A stretch of 39,455 bases of DNA from Symbiodinium natans (taxonomy: Eukaryota > Sar > Dinophyceae > Suessiales > Symbiodiniaceae), in NCBI GenBank assembly GCA_905221605.1, contig CAJNDS010000614.1, positions 1-39,455 of the forward strand, given 5' to 3'. Shown here piece by piece: positions 9,888 to 22,490 of this stretch (position 1 is its first letter; each line of letters opens with the position of its first letter). The notes beneath the pieces are model-generated. The model did not search any database. It was not told the DNA's origin and saw nothing but the letters and a program-made list of their open reading frames with translations. The translations under genes and the position numbers were made by a program.

Positions 9888-9958
9888 CCCTAAACCCTAA
9901 ACCCTAAACCCTAAACCCTAAGCCCTAAGCCCTAAGCCCTGAGCCCTGAGCCCTAACC
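9888..9958. repeat. Telomere-like CCCTAAA/CCCTAAG tract
   Basis: About ten units grading from CCCTAAA through CCCTAAG to CCCTGAG, immediately upstream of the conserved 53-nt exon-like element. The gradient suggests mutation spreading through the array by slippage. Confidence 0.9.
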
Positions 9959-9972
9959 CGTCCCAATCTCAG

Positions 9973-10025
9973 GCGACGGCCCGTTCACGTTGTCCTACCG
10001 GCAGCTGCCGATTCTCATGGCGTAG
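9973..10025 (+). pseudogene. 53-nt exon-like element with stop, copy 1
   Basis: Bounded by TCTCAG|G on the left and TAG|GTGCCT on the right. The frame reads DGPFTLSYRQLPILMA followed by a stop codon where the third copy has Gln (CAG). It is essentially identical in all three copies although the flanking DNA has drifted. It may be a disabled or alternatively used exon of an unidentified gene. Confidence 0.35.
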
Positions 10026-10049
10026 GTGCCTGCGACCGCAAGGGGATGC

Positions 10050-10122
10050 CGACCCTAAACCCTAAACCCTAAACCCTAAACCCTAAGCTCTAAACCCTAA
10101 ACCCTAAGCCCTAAGCCCTAAG
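10050..10122. repeat. Telomere-like CCCTAAA tract
   Basis: About ten CCCTAAA/CCCTAAG units just downstream of the exon-like element. A short opposite-orientation TTTAGGG tract follows at 10201-10240, so both orientations occur within 200 bp. Confidence 0.9.
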
Positions 10123-10510
10123 CCCCAAACTGAACCCAAGCCCAAAGCATTAGCTCCGAAAATCCGCCGAGCCCTGGCAAGCCGCCAGCTCTGAAGCCGA
10201 GGTTTAGGGTTTAGGGTTTAGGATAAAGGGTTTAGGGTTAAAAAACGAGGCCTACATACCCACATCCCCAAACAAAAGCCGCCAAATTCCCCATGCCCTC
10301 CTCCCAAAGTCCCGAACCCCAAACCTGAAAATCCGAGAACCGGAAGCCCCAACCCCCAACCCTGAACCCTAGGCCCTAGACCTTCCAATTCAAAACTCTA
10401 ACGCGCCCGAGCACTCGGGACCCTGTAGGCCCAATTAGAGATTTAGGACTAGCTAAAGTTCTCATAGCCTTTTTTGGGGGGAGTAGTTTGGTAACCACTC
10501 CCCACCAAAA

Positions 10511-12087
10511 CACGAAACAAGCTCGATGACAAGAAGCCTTTGACTAGTGAAAGGGCCTTGCGAGTGTGTGATTGGGTGGTCCTTCTTTGTTGAATTCTAC
10601 GGATTCAGCGGTCAAAGAGCCCCGGTTCTGAAAGTGAAGTCGCAAAGGCTTGTTCAATCCCAACATTTACCTTGGGCTGAAAAGGAAGTGACGACTTGTT
10701 TAAACACCCGACTTCCGCAAAGATGCGGTTGAAGATTGGGGCTCAAAGTTGCGAACCCAATTCTCAAATAAACCCCACTGCCCAAAGTTTCTCTTGAACT
10801 CGACTTGCCGGAGCTCAATGCGAACAGGTCGGCTTAAGGCGGAGGTTTGAGGGGCGTGCTCGAACCCCTGACCAGCTTACAACCCTCAGGTAGCAAGCGC
10901 CAGACCAAATTTCAAGCTGCCAAGGCCTCGTAAGATCCAAAATGTGTCAATGTCTCAAAAGCAGCTCGACCTGCCTCCCTAAACCCTAAACCCTAAACCC
11001 TAAACCTCTTGTGATCTCCCGGGTGTCAAGAAACTGAAGTGGCGGCTCCAGGCCCCGGGCATCCGCCGAAGAAGATCATGGATCCCAGCCTTCATATTTG
11101 GGAATTTACGAAAATAAGGGACCCCCTATACTAGACCCCAAATGGTAGAAGGATTCCCTTACAGCAAGGACACCCCTAATTTTGGAAACCCCCATGTAGG
11201 GTTGAGGGTTTCGAGCTACGACATGGAGGATTAAGGTTCCCAGGTGAGGGTTTCGGGGAAGGAGCAGTGTCCTTCCAGCAGGCCCTGGAACAACCACAAG
11301 CTTGATGGTACCTGTTGACAAGTCTTCGACTAGCCCATATATAGCTCATACAGAACCCCGCAACAGCTCCACACAATGAATATGTCAGCATCTATGTCCC
11401 CCATAGCCGCTCATCCCCCCCAATCACTGCATAGAATCCCTCGCTGATGCCCATTGCACCCTCTCCGACGCAGAACTTTTCAACATTGCGTAGGGACTCC
11501 ACGGGGGTTTGTGAAAAGAACATGAGGCAAGGCACAAGTACATGTAAGAGTTAGGCTCAAGCAACAATGCAGCGTTTCCCATAGTTGGGGCCGCGAAGCA
11601 AAAGATTCCTATAGTGCACAGCATGCACAAGTTTCGGGCATTTTGGATCAAGGTTTGGGACTCCGACTTCAGCACGCAGACGTTCGTAGGGAACCGCGCC
11701 CCGCCCTTCAACCCGATAACAAACAGCCCACTGACCTAGGGCCAAGCCCAGATGTTCGACATGGTCTGAACTACCCAAAAGGGCAAGCTCCCAGTCTCAC
11801 CCAACACCCCGCAATAATGTTACAAGGAGTGAACCTCGATCAGTACACGTGCAAAGCCTCCTCACGAACTTCACGCAAGGCCGTTTGGCACCTGCGACAC
11901 AGTTTTCGTCAAATCCCCGCATGCTTTGCTATGCCATGTTGAAGTCCAAGCCCAACAAACAAACCCAAGGCCTCGAGCCGAGCTCCATATGGCACTGATG
12001 CTCGTCACGCGACAGCCGCAACTGCAAATCTAGATGTATTCATGTCGATCAGCTGCATCGTCAGCTGGTATCGCAGAGTGTGGAGCT
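10511..12087. other. Copy-1-specific stretch, no supported gene
   Basis: Not shared with the other blocks. Frames of 60-99 codons exist on both strands (for example 10547-10732 plus and 11643-11942 plus), none with a recognisable motif. CCCTAAA units lie at 10978-11006. A mild purine/pyrimidine mix without strong repeats otherwise. Confidence 0.45.
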
Positions 12088-13765
12088 TCGTGGATTGCAG
12101 AAACTTGCCAGGTTTCGGAATCTGTTGAATGCTATGCCTTTCGGCTCCCCAAGCACCTTGAACCCGAACTGAGCAGCGAAACCCAAAATCGGAACACGGT
12201 GTGTTGCAGCTATCCTGTTCAATGCAACTCGAAGCTCAAGCCCCGAAGCCCTCGAGAGATTTTGGTTGACGGTGCAGGGTTACACGGGATTACGCCCGAA
12301 GATGCCTGCTACATCTGTGCCCCGGCAGTTCCAGCGTAGCTCAACTTTGCCTGTTCCACAGCTTGTGACATGCACTCAATGTACGGATGCTTTATATCGT
12401 CTGGAGTTCTTGTTTGGATGAAGCCCGAATGGCTCCTGCCGAGACGTAGAAATATGTACAAGCAAAGGAAGTGGCGCTTTTGCTTTCCAACGTCGGCGAG
12501 ATCACATGGAGGTCACCTGAGCAAGATCTCTGCTGCATGCACGCCTTGAGTTGTCCTCGCTTCTCGGAGGAGGTGCATGTCAATAACTCAATAACTCTTC
12601 AGAACGCAAGGGCTCAGGGCTCCCCCGAAACCTTCAAGCGAGCCCTGTCCCGCAGATCTTCACGATCAACTGCGCCCGGCCGGCTGCAGCATCGACCGCT
12701 AGCCTTCAGAGCTTAGCTCTGGGCTGCGAGAGCTTCGGCACCGAGCGGCCTTACCGGGAGGCAACATGAAAACCAGATGCCTCCACTCAGGCTTCGGGGA
12801 TTGCAGAAACTTGCTAGGTTTCGGAATCTGTTGAATGCTATGCCTTTCGGCTCCCCAAGCACCTTGAACCCGAACTGAGCAGCGAAACCCAAAATCGGAG
12901 CACGGTGTGTTGCAGCTATCCGTTCAATGCAACTCGAAGCTCAAGCCCCGAAGCCCTCGAGAGATTTTGGCTGACGGTGCAGGGTTACACGGGATTACGC
13001 CCGAAGATGCCTGCTACATCTGTGCCCCTGCAGTTCCAGCGTAGCTCAACTTTGCCTGTTCCACAGCTTGTGACATGCACTCAGTGTACGGATGCTTTAT
13101 ATCGTCTGGAGTTCTTGTTTGGATGAAGCCCGAATGGCTCCTGCCGAGACGTAGAAATATGTACAAGCAAAGGAAGTGGCGCTTTTGCTTTCCAACGTCG
13201 GCGAGGACAAAAGGCGGGGATATCAGTTGGGATCACATGGAGGTCACCTGAGCAAGATCTCTGCTGCATGCACGCCTTGAGTTGTCCTCGCTTCTCGGAG
13301 GAGGTGCATGTCAATAACTCAATAACTCTTCAGAACGCAAGGGCTCAGGGCTCCCCCAAAACCTTCAAGCGAGCCCTGTCCCGCAGATCTTCACGATCAA
13401 CTGCGCCCGGCCGGCTGCAGCATCGACCGCTAGCCTTCAGAGCTTAGCTCTGGGCTGCGAGAGCTTCGGCACCGAGCGGCCTTACCGGGAGGCAACATGA
13501 AAACCAGATGCCTCCACTCAGGCTTCGGGGATTGCAGAAACTTGCTAGGTTTCGGAATCTGTTGAATGCTATGCCTTTCGGCTCCCCAAGCACCTTGAAC
13601 CCGAACTGAGCAGCGAAACCCAAAATCGGAACACGGTGTGTTGCAGCTATCCGTTCAATGCAACTCGAAGCTCAAGCCCCGAAGCCCTCGAGAGATTTTG
13701 GTTGACGGTGCAGCAGCGGCTTTGCCGGGAGGCAAAATGAAAACCAGATGCCTCCACTCAGTGCA
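12088..13765. repeat. Tandem repeat of about 700 bp, 2.3 copies
   Basis: Units start at about 12088, 12789 and 13522, marked by GGATTGCAGAAACTTGC. The spacing is 701 then 733 bp; the second unit carries about 30 extra bases near 13204-13233. The third unit jumps from GTTGACGGTGCAG straight to the unit's last part (GCCGGGAGGCAA), an internal deletion of about 500 bp. One-base differences such as CCTGTTC/CCGTTC break any shared frame, so it is probably not coding. Confidence 0.92.
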
Positions 13766-13892
13766 ACGGCCACGCGTGCATCCTCGGGAAAGCCAATTTG
13801 CCAAGGGACGTTCTCTGCTGTTAGATGAAGAATGATGACAGTGAATGGAATCAATTTTTAAGTCTGTTCGCAGCCAAATCAAGCTCAGCTCG

Positions 13893-14400
<508 letters not shown>

Positions 14401-14871
14401 TGGGGCTTTTCAAGGGTGTTTAGGACAGGGAATTGACGTACGGCTCAAAGGCCGTTGAATTGCCAGCAAAGATCTCATTTTTGGAATTTAAGTCAGGGTT
14501 CTCACTTACCACGCCCTTGGGTGTTAGGGCCCACCCAACATCTCCATTTAGAGCCTCGGGGTTTGCCAGCGAAAGATCTCCTTTGGGAGTTGAGGTCTTG
14601 GCTTTTAAGGTTTAGGGTTGAGAGGACACAGCTAAGCATAAGCAAATCTATTACTTCAGTTGGGTTTAAGAGCTCAGCCCCTCTGGAAACCCTAAAGCAT
14701 TTAAATCCCGAAGCCCCAAGACCAAGACCCTGAACTCCCCAAGCCAGCTCCGCCATACACCCTAGAGCCTCAAAAGTGCGACAGGAGACCTGATCTCGTT
14801 CGTTGACTGGGCTTGCGGCAGCTACTTGCGTTGGGAACCGAGGACCTTTGTGCAAAGCTTGGGGGGTGTAG

Positions 14872-14972
14872 CTTATGGTTGGTTTGTCGGGAATGAGGGA
14901 GTGAGGTACCCTTGTCTGAATGGGGGGATATACGGTACCTCATTCCCTGATTCCCCACGAACCAACAGTAAG
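14872..14972. mobile_element. 101-bp foldback/MITE-like element, copy 2
   Basis: Same element as 897-997 carried along by the block duplication: same length, same inverted ends, GTAG on both sides (14868-14871 and 14973-14976). A few substitutions separate the copies. It therefore inserted before the block duplicated. Confidence 0.75.
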
Positions 14973-14976
14973 GTAG

Positions 14977-17338
14977 TGGCTTGAGGTGGATTAAGGTGGA
15001 GACTTTTCGGGCGGTTTAGCAGAAGCTTCGGATCAGGAACCTAAGCCCTAAAACTCCAAGTGCAGGGATTCGGGTTCGCTAAAGTTGCCAAAGAAGCCTA
15101 AAGCCCTCCTACGTCATCCGAAGCCCAAAACCATCGAACATTAACGCTGAACAAGCAAGCCTGAAGTTGCAAAAAATATTACTAAACCAAAAACTTGAAA
15201 AGTTTACTTAAAAGGTTTCTTGAGGCGAGATGTCCATAAACTCCAAGACGCAATCGGGCTCAAAGCTGATCCGAGAGTGCCAGTGCTGTTTTGTGCAGGT
15301 TGGTTCCAAGCTGGTTCTCACCCTATAAACCCGAAACCCAAGTAAATTCTGCCATGTCAGCTTGATCCGACTATTGGGCCTCGCACTCGCTGCAAAGGGA
15401 GCAGGTGCGCGAGTCCAGCACTCCTCTTCAGTTTTAGGGTTTGGGGCGTGGAGGGCAAGATCTTAAGGATTGTGAATAGGGCCGCTTTGAGGCTTCATTT
15501 ACTATTCGGAAAACGGTGCTTATGGTTTCAGGCCCTTCTCAAGATGCCAACAGCAAGCCGCTCCTTGCCGGAGCATGCTGAGAAAAATCCCATAGCGCCA
15601 ACAACCCACCCGAAGACGTGATGCTCAAATGGACTGCTTTGGAAGGGCGTCATCTATGAAAAGAGCATTTCGGTTAAGGAAAATTTCAGGGTCAACCGTA
15701 TCTTTGCTTTGTTGAATGTTTCGATGTATTTGGCGCTCACCCCTATTTGGGTTTGCTCATGCTTGCCACTCCATACATCGTCTCGTACGGCAACTGTGTT
15801 CGCATTGCATTGGTTGTGACGTTCAGTTACGTGAGGATGCACACACAAAGCGATCCCCAGTCGGACTGTTTACTCAGGAGCAGAATCCGTTCACCGCAAT
15901 CTTTTCACGCTGGTAGTGCTGTTATGTCATCTTGCACAATGTGGCATGAGCACGTCCTGCCGCAAAACGGACCTAACGGCGTCGCCCCATTGCTGCCACA
16001 AATTCCCTTAACCGTGCACTGCCTTAGCATCTCCCCTCATTCTTCTCCTCGCAACACCACAGCAACGGTCGGGATCGAGATGCCCTCGATGCTTTCGCCT
16101 CCCCCACATACTATACTACAGGTGAAGAGAGTTGTGGGGTCTTCGAGCTTCGTTTAAAGGTTTTCGGGGCTTTCTTTCAGACGAACTGTAGGGGCCTTAA
16201 TGACCAGAATAAGATTCCGGGGTATACTTTACAGAAATTTTGTTGCTGAACCCTCGAGACCGGCATCAACAAATGTTCCGGCCATTTCCGGGCATTGAAT
16301 AAGTCCCAGACTGTCAAACCACCATAAAACGCCAGAAGCCCGTGTTTTGGTTTTCTTTTGACTACGGTAGAATACCAAAACTCCTCATGGAGGTTCGGGA
16401 GCTGGAATTTCAGTTAGCCTCTAGTCCCCTGAAAAACCAGTATAAACCCTTAGAACAAACGCATAAATGCTCTTTCTTGGGAATTCTGCAGTAGAATACC
16501 CAAGAATCCTGAACCGCTGGGGCTCTGCCAAAACCCTGAACCCTAAAATCCTAAACCCTCAACTCCTCAACCCTAAAACTCACAAGTCGCGCCTCTGCCA
16601 CTCCGGCTCCCGGCAGAGAGAGTCGGCTGGCATTGGCGCCGAATGTCCCCGAGGCCTGGCATTGAAAGCAATCCCCACTTTGCGGAACCACGTCTCCGAC
16701 GTTTATTGCGAGGCCTGAACATCAGAAAGCTTAAATCTGCAAACTTGTCTCGATGCGCTCGCTTGCAGGTCTTGAGCACGCCAATGCGAACACAATGTGG
16801 CATACTGCCTGCAGTCTTCAAACTGCAGTGGATGTGCGGTTCGTTTGCCAAATCGGCGGGGACTGTATAGGGGAAGATGTTCCGCACACAATAGTTCAAC
16901 CATGTTCAAGCTTGGAACGGCAAGTTTCAAATGACAAGACTGTGAATAATTGAAATTAGTGCATGGACATCGCCCTATCAAATTGCACATTCGAAGAAGC
17001 AGGCCCAAAGCATTCCGCTGTGGCCGGCAAAACTGTCTCGCAACAGACCTATAGCTCTGTAAACGTGATATTGCGCAACGAACGAACTGTGAAATGCGCT
17101 GGTTTAAAACCTACGAGAAGGGGATCTGAGTGGAAGCCTGTGACACTTGTCCGTGTGTCAAGGCTTTCGTGTTCACGGGGTTGCGCTTGCATTGCCAATG
17201 GACACGACGGCTTCTGCAACACCGACAGTCTCATTGGGGCCGAACATGTCCGTCTGAATGTAGTCCAACCTGATTCATACTGCAAAGGGGTGCTAACAGA
17301 CTCCAACCGTTCAAGCATTCAAACTTCGGCCGTCAGTC
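14977..17338. other. Block A copy 2 intergenic stretch, no supported gene
   Basis: Counterpart of 1002-3342, diverged by several percent with multiple indels. The long plus-strand frame of copy 1 is broken here by a one-base loss near 16865 and a stop near 16952, leaving a 169-codon remainder at 16963-17472 that also overlaps the 3' end of the antisense gene. Confidence 0.5.
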
Positions 17339-19566
17339 CTACGGGTTATTGCTCAGGAATCGGGGCTTTTGCTCTCCAAGCCGCAGTGTGCCACGGCCGG
17401 CGGGGAGGAATTGCACTTCCTGCACCACGCAAGTGCTCGGCGCGCAGCTCGAAACAGACAGCTCCATTGTGAACTCCGCGTTGCTGTCCAAGAGGAGGGT
17501 GCTCGCTGCGATTGCGCTGGCCAAGGCTTGGGCGACGCTCGTGCTGCGCCCGGAACCCTGTGAATCCACGAAGACCTCAGCGGCAAGGTCCACTTGTGCT
17601 TGCGCGGTGGCCACCAGGGAGAGCAAGCTCGTCCTCGCGCATACTAACGAAGTGTTGCCTGCTTCTGCATATGCGCAGACAGCCAGCGATACCTTGGCCT
17701 CATCTCCCCCTGCCAGCTCCATGTATACAAACCGACCAGTGTTGTCGAGAAGTCCTTGTTCGTTGAACTGGCCAAGCACTCTGGCATCCAGCGTCTCCAC
17801 CTCTGAGGATGCCGGCAGCGCTTCCGGAATCTCTAGGCGGCTGAATCGTGCCAGGGTGACGGTGAGCTCCCCTGCCAGCGCAAAGCTGGGGTAGGCCCCG
17901 GAGGCGCAGCTGCAGGAAGGGGGCAACGCGCAGCTTGCTGCCTCTGTCTCAACAGGCTGAAAGCCCTGCCTTGTGGCACTGCCAACGGAGACTGCATCTA
18001 AGGCCGTTTCGGTTGTAGAAGCCACAGGCGAACCCAAGAAGGATCCTCGGCCTGGGTTTGCAAACTGGATCTGCCATGGAGTGCATCCTTCGTCTTTGTG
18101 GTAGTTCGGGCAATCAAAGCGGTCCAAGTGCATCAGTTCCGTGAAGCGTCGACTTGTGTCTGCAGAGACCCTCAAAGATCTGGCCATTACACGACCTTCC
18201 GCTACAGCCTCGGCGATGGCCTCGGTACCGGAGTCGAGAAATTCATCGAGAGCCTCCGCGAGAGCATCGGCTCCAACTTCTGCCTCGTCAGGTGTTGGTG
18301 CCACGACAAAGGAGCCGGCAGCAGCGCTTGCCGAGGCCACTGCAACTTTCAATGAGTCAGTCTCCGTCTTCACGGAAATTGTATTAGGAGTAGAGAATCC
18401 GGCGCTACCATTGCCGCTGGCCAAGGCTGTTTGGATCCTAGTGTAAGCACGGGCAACTGTGTCTACGCTGACGTCGCCCGTGTCCTCACTATACTCCAAT
18501 GCCTCCACAGCCCTGGAACAAACCAGAGACATCTTGTCAGACGAGACAGCACATACCTCGCTGAATGTCGATGGCATGGTCAGAATTGCTGGGGAAGCCA
18601 CCAACTGAGAATAAGTTGCCAGCACGAACCGTCCGTTGCTATCCTGAGTCATGAGGAACCTCCATGGAAAAAACACTGACAGATCCTACGCCCATGAAAC
18701 AGTTCGCATGGCGTGCCAGGCACCGGTTGGTTTTCGTAGTTCACCTGCTCCGTAAAGTTGAGGATGCCAGTGATGTTCACCACACCGGTTGCACTGGGCG
18801 CTTTGAGGTCCAGCCAACGATAGAACCTGGTGGGCACAACTTGATTCAAAAACTCAAGAACACCGGAACAGAGACAACCTGTCCACGAGCCACGAGATGT
18901 CACGAGTGCAGGCTAGAAGCAGGGTGAAGTGGACATCGAAGGTCTGGCCCACGAGGCTGGGAAACCACTGTGCAGAGGCAGCCCATTCATTGCAGACACC
19001 AGCGTAGCCGACTTCAACCCGGGCAACGGCATCATCGAAGTTCAAATCGTCTCGCAGGGACCCGCGGCCGGGTGGCGAGAACTCGAAACCTGCCGGTACG
19101 CAAGATTTAGGCATGAAGTGCGACACTGTCAAGAAGCTTGTGAAGTCACCCTTCTCCTGCAGGAGACCAAACACCTCTCTCAGGTCCTCAATTTCAGAGA
19201 CCTCGAGTGATGCATTGAGTGTGGTGTTTTGCTGGACAACAGCTATGATTTCTGCCACAGCATACGCAAGGGCTGCAGTGCTCTGAGAAACATCGCCGCT
19301 GCCATCGTGGTGGTCAGTGCATGTGAGCATCCGTTTGCTGCTCCACACACAAAGCATTCGCCGGTCGCTGAAATTGGCAGCTCCGTTGCTGAGGCCTGAC
19401 AGGATCGCCTCCGTAAACCTTCGGTCCGTCGCTGGCTCGAAGGAGAGCAGTCCGGTGATCTTCTCCACCGTCGCCGAAGTTCCACCCACGTAGGAGAAGA
19501 GGCGCGCATGGTAGCTCTGCTTCGTGAGGATGGGGTAGCCGCATTTATCCTCTTGGCTGTAGTAGC
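17339..19566 (-). CDS. Three-repeat Cys/GRG-motif protein (spliced), copy 2
   Basis: Second copy of the unrecognised gene, exons about 19566-18904 (or 18894), about 18839 (or 18826)-18724, and 18643-17339. All cysteines, GRG motifs, sequons, splice sites and frames of copy 1 are kept. The differences are at the 3' end: Leu replaces Arg four residues before the last GRG motif, and three silent changes lie within 80 bp of it. Both copies appear equally able to be expressed. No other gene in the window shares these repeats. Confidence 0.75.
18644..18723 (-). other. Intron 2 of the three-repeat gene, copy 2
   Basis: Same 80-nt GT-AG intron as 4648-4727, identical in sequence as far as I can read. 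Confidence 0.65.
18827..18903 (-). other. Intron 1 of the three-repeat gene, copy 2 (boundaries uncertain)
   Basis: Counterpart of 4831-4907, with the same two candidate donor-acceptor pairs. One base differs from copy 1 (18846), inside either intron choice. Confidence 0.5.
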
Positions 19567-19585
19567 CTCAGGGCGTCCACAAGTT

Positions 19586-19803
19586 TAGGGTTTAGGGGTG
19601 TGATCCTGCGACTCACATCCCTTTGGAAAAGCCCCGCCTGCATGACGGCGTTTCTTGCCATGCCGCCCATGCCGCCGCCCACGTCGCCAGGGATACTTTT
19701 CAAGCGACTCGGCCGCCGGGGGGACCCGAAGTTTGTCTCGAAGTCCATACTGCAATAGCAAGTTGGTGTCCTCGTCCAGAAGGGCCCCAACAGCCTTGGC
19801 CCG
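19586..19803 (-). CDS. Possible upstream exon, copy 2
   Basis: Counterpart of 5590-5807. The one substitution is a silent Leu change in the DEDTNLLLQYG frame. Same uncertainty about which gene it belongs to. Confidence 0.35.
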
Positions 19804-20576
19804 TCAAGCGCCTGCATGCCTCTCCTAAACCCTAACCCCTAACACCCTAACCCCTAAACCCTATAAACCCTAAACGCTGAGAGCAGATTGAAATCAAGCC
19901 CGGGTGCGGCGACAACAACGGTCACCAGCAGAAGACTCGCCGGGGGACACAAAGGCATGCTGCGAAGTGCGGAGGCGAAGATTCCCCCGTTTCCCCTTGA
20001 CTCCGGATTGCTGCGTGATTTTGGCATGCATCCGGAGCACCCGACTCGCCCTGCGACCAGAATACCATACCACTTTTAAAGCTACTTATACCTGAAAAGT
20101 TTTTTTTTTTTAGGGGGTACCCTTTTGGGGGTTCCTATAATAAGGATTATACTATTTTGGGGCTCAGGGTTTAGGGTTTGGGGTTTAGTATGCTCCGCGA
20201 CTTCTATGGCTCGCATGGCCGATGCAAGGGACCCATTTCAACAATGGCCACCCAACAGATAAATCGTAGCCAAGGGGAAGGATCAACTCATATGCTGGAC
20301 TATACTTGCACGTCGCTGCAACATACTACACTAAACCCTCAAAGACCCTAAACCCCTAAACCCTGAACCAGAAAAAACATAATTCAATAAACTGTACTGC
20401 TCTAGAACACATCCACTTCCTGCGGGTCGCCTGGACTTTGCACTGAAGGTCTTCGTACTATGTTGGGACTGAGGGTCTTTGTACTATGAACATACGTGTG
20501 GCACTGCAGCGGACATGAGCACTCCAGAAAGTCCGATTGGCCGTGAGAACATGGCTCCCGACTCCTAGCGCCTCTA

Positions 20577-20830
20577 ACCCTAAACCCCTAAACCCCCAAA
20601 CCCCTAACCCCTAAACCCCTAAACCCTGAACCCCCTCTGCATCAGCCTAGCGGCCTCGCCTGGACCTGGAGCTCCGAAGACACGCGCGCGCGCGCAGACC
20701 TTGAGATCGGTGGAGGGGAGGAATCAGAGAACCGTCTTGAAGGCTAGGGTTTAGGATTTAGGGTTTAGGGTTGAGGGTTGAGGGTTTAGGGGTTTTGGGG
20801 CTTGGGGTTTAGGGTTTTAGGGCTGCATGA
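20577..20830. repeat. Telomere-like tracts in both orientations
   Basis: CCCTAAA/CCCCTAA units at about 20577-20632, then, after about 110 bp, short TTTAGGG/TTGAGGG units at about 20745-20830. The second tract is the shrunken counterpart of the 13-unit array at 6728. Confidence 0.85.
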
Positions 20831-20991
20831 CTTGGGCAGTCACAAGTGCAACCTCAGCCCTGACATGAGCCCCCAGAACTAAACCAAATCGAAATGTGAA
20901 GCTCTTAGAAGCACCCCTTTTTCCCCAATATCAGGCCGAAAGCCAACCTCCAAAACCCTGAGCCCCGAACCCTAAGACTAGCCCAGCTCTA

Positions 20992-21132
20992 CTTGGAGGT
21001 TCAGTGTACTTAGTAACCCAAATATGAGTGTAGCCATACCCCACTTCTAAGCCCCTTAAGAACCCCGATGCGGTTCTAATTGGGTTTTAAGTACAGTCAG
21101 AATTGGCTTAGTGAGTACTCTGAGCCTCCAAG
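20992..21132. mobile_element. MITE-like element with CTTGGAGG ends, copy 2
   Basis: Counterpart of 7051-7195, shortened to about 141 bp. TA is kept on the left (20990-20991) but the right flank now reads TC. Terminal inverted repeats are still readable. Confidence 0.6.
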
Positions 21133-21429
21133 TCAGATGTCATCCAAGTTGCCGCAACCTTGGGTTTTCTAGGGCTCAGGTTTTAGAGTGAACGCGTTGC
21201 ATGGCTGTAGATGTTGGGGGGGTTGGCCCAGAGAAGTGGGCACCAATAGCACGAAGACTTCAACCCTAAACCAAAAACCAGAGCCCTAAAGCCTGACCTT
21301 TGGCGTCGTCTGTTTGTGTCGTCGCTGTGGATGTAGAGCTTCCTAACAGTTGAAAGTGTTGTAATCATAGCATGATGAGGTTCTCTAAGGGGTTTAGAAG
21401 CTTAAGGGCTGAAGAGTTAAACATACCGC

Positions 21430-22490
21430 TTTCGGAAAGGTTGCATACCTGTTGGGGCCACAGGGATAGAGCATGCAGCATTGTCACAAATTGGTTGTTG
21501 TCTTTCGCTGTGGCTTGCTGGGCAGACATGCCGGCGGATGTGTTGCACAGGCAACCTGGTTGCTCCATTTTGCAAAACCCGAAAACCCTCAACAACCGCT
21601 TGAACCCCCCAAAAAAACTTCACAACTCCAAGAAAAAACGCCCAAACACCACACCCGAAAAAACTCCTTCAAAACCCCAAACACCCCAAGCAACTCTCAA
21701 AAGACCCAAGTGCCCTAGAAACCTGATGAAGCCTCGGCAGGGGTCGAGGCTCGCACTTCACCGGGCCTGGAGAGTTCAACAAGCCTGGGAGAGGTTTAGG
21801 GTTCTTTAAGGGCTTTAGAGGTTTAGAGTTTGGGTGATTAGGGTTAGGGCCTAGGCCCGCCAACTTCAGGGGTTTAGGGTTTATTTGGGTTTGCAGGATT
21901 TGGGCTTTGTGGTTTGCGGGGTTCAGGTTTGGGGTTTAACTCCAGTCGGCAACTGCCTCCTGTACTGCGAGAGCCCATGACCATCTTAGGGTGTAGGGTT
22001 AAGGGTTTCGGCGGCCTTCATGGACAAAACCAGGCCTTGCGAGACTCTAAAACCCTAAACCCTAAGCTCTAAACCCTAAACCCCAAACCCGTCCCAATCT
22101 CAGGCGACGGCCCGTTCACGTTGTCCTACCGGCAGCTGCCGATTCTCATGGCGTAGGTGCCTGCCCGAGACCGCAAGGGGATCCCAACCCTAAACCCTAA
22201 ACCCTAAACCCTAAACCCTAAACTGAACCCAAGCCCAAGGCACTAGCTCCGAAAATCTGCAGAGCCCTGACAAGCCGCCAGCTCTGCAGCCAAGGTTTAG
22301 GGTTTAGGGTTTGAAAAAGAGGCCTAAATGCCCACATCCCCAAACAAAAGCCGCCAAAGTCCCCATGCCCTCCCCCCCCGTCCCGACCCCCAAACCTGAA
22401 AAACCCGAAAGCCCCCCTGTGGGCTCACTTGGAGTTTTGGTGACTAGGTAAATGATCTCATGGCCTTTTTTTTGGGGGAGTAGTTTGGCA
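21430..22490. repeat. Block B, copy 2 (left part missing)
   Basis: Starts at the segment around GGGGCCACAGGGATA and follows copy 1 to the G-rich/hairpin end near 22475. The first 300 bp of block B and the copy-1-specific stretch before it are absent, consistent with one deletion of about 1.8 kb. Confidence 0.85.
22104..22156 (+). pseudogene. 53-nt exon-like element with stop, copy 2
   Basis: Identical to 9973-10025 in the exon-like part, including the TAG in place of CAG before the GTGCCT donor. The DNA after the donor differs by a few inserted bases (CCCGA). Confidence 0.35.

Larger units (their letters stand above)
8935..10510. repeat. Block B, copy 1
   Basis: Shared with 21430-22490 and 35632-37125. 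Conserved landmarks in order: a segment around GGTGGGTCCCTGG, a coding-like segment at 9262-9350, telomere-like tracts, the 53-nt exon-like element, more CCCTAAA, and a terminal G/C hairpin near 10471-10510. Between landmarks the number and type of telomere-like units vary freely among copies. Confidence 0.85.

Noticed and set aside
12034-13126. Frames of 60-100 codons in the 700-bp tandem repeat
   Set aside because: One-base differences between units shift the frames, so they are not conserved as protein.
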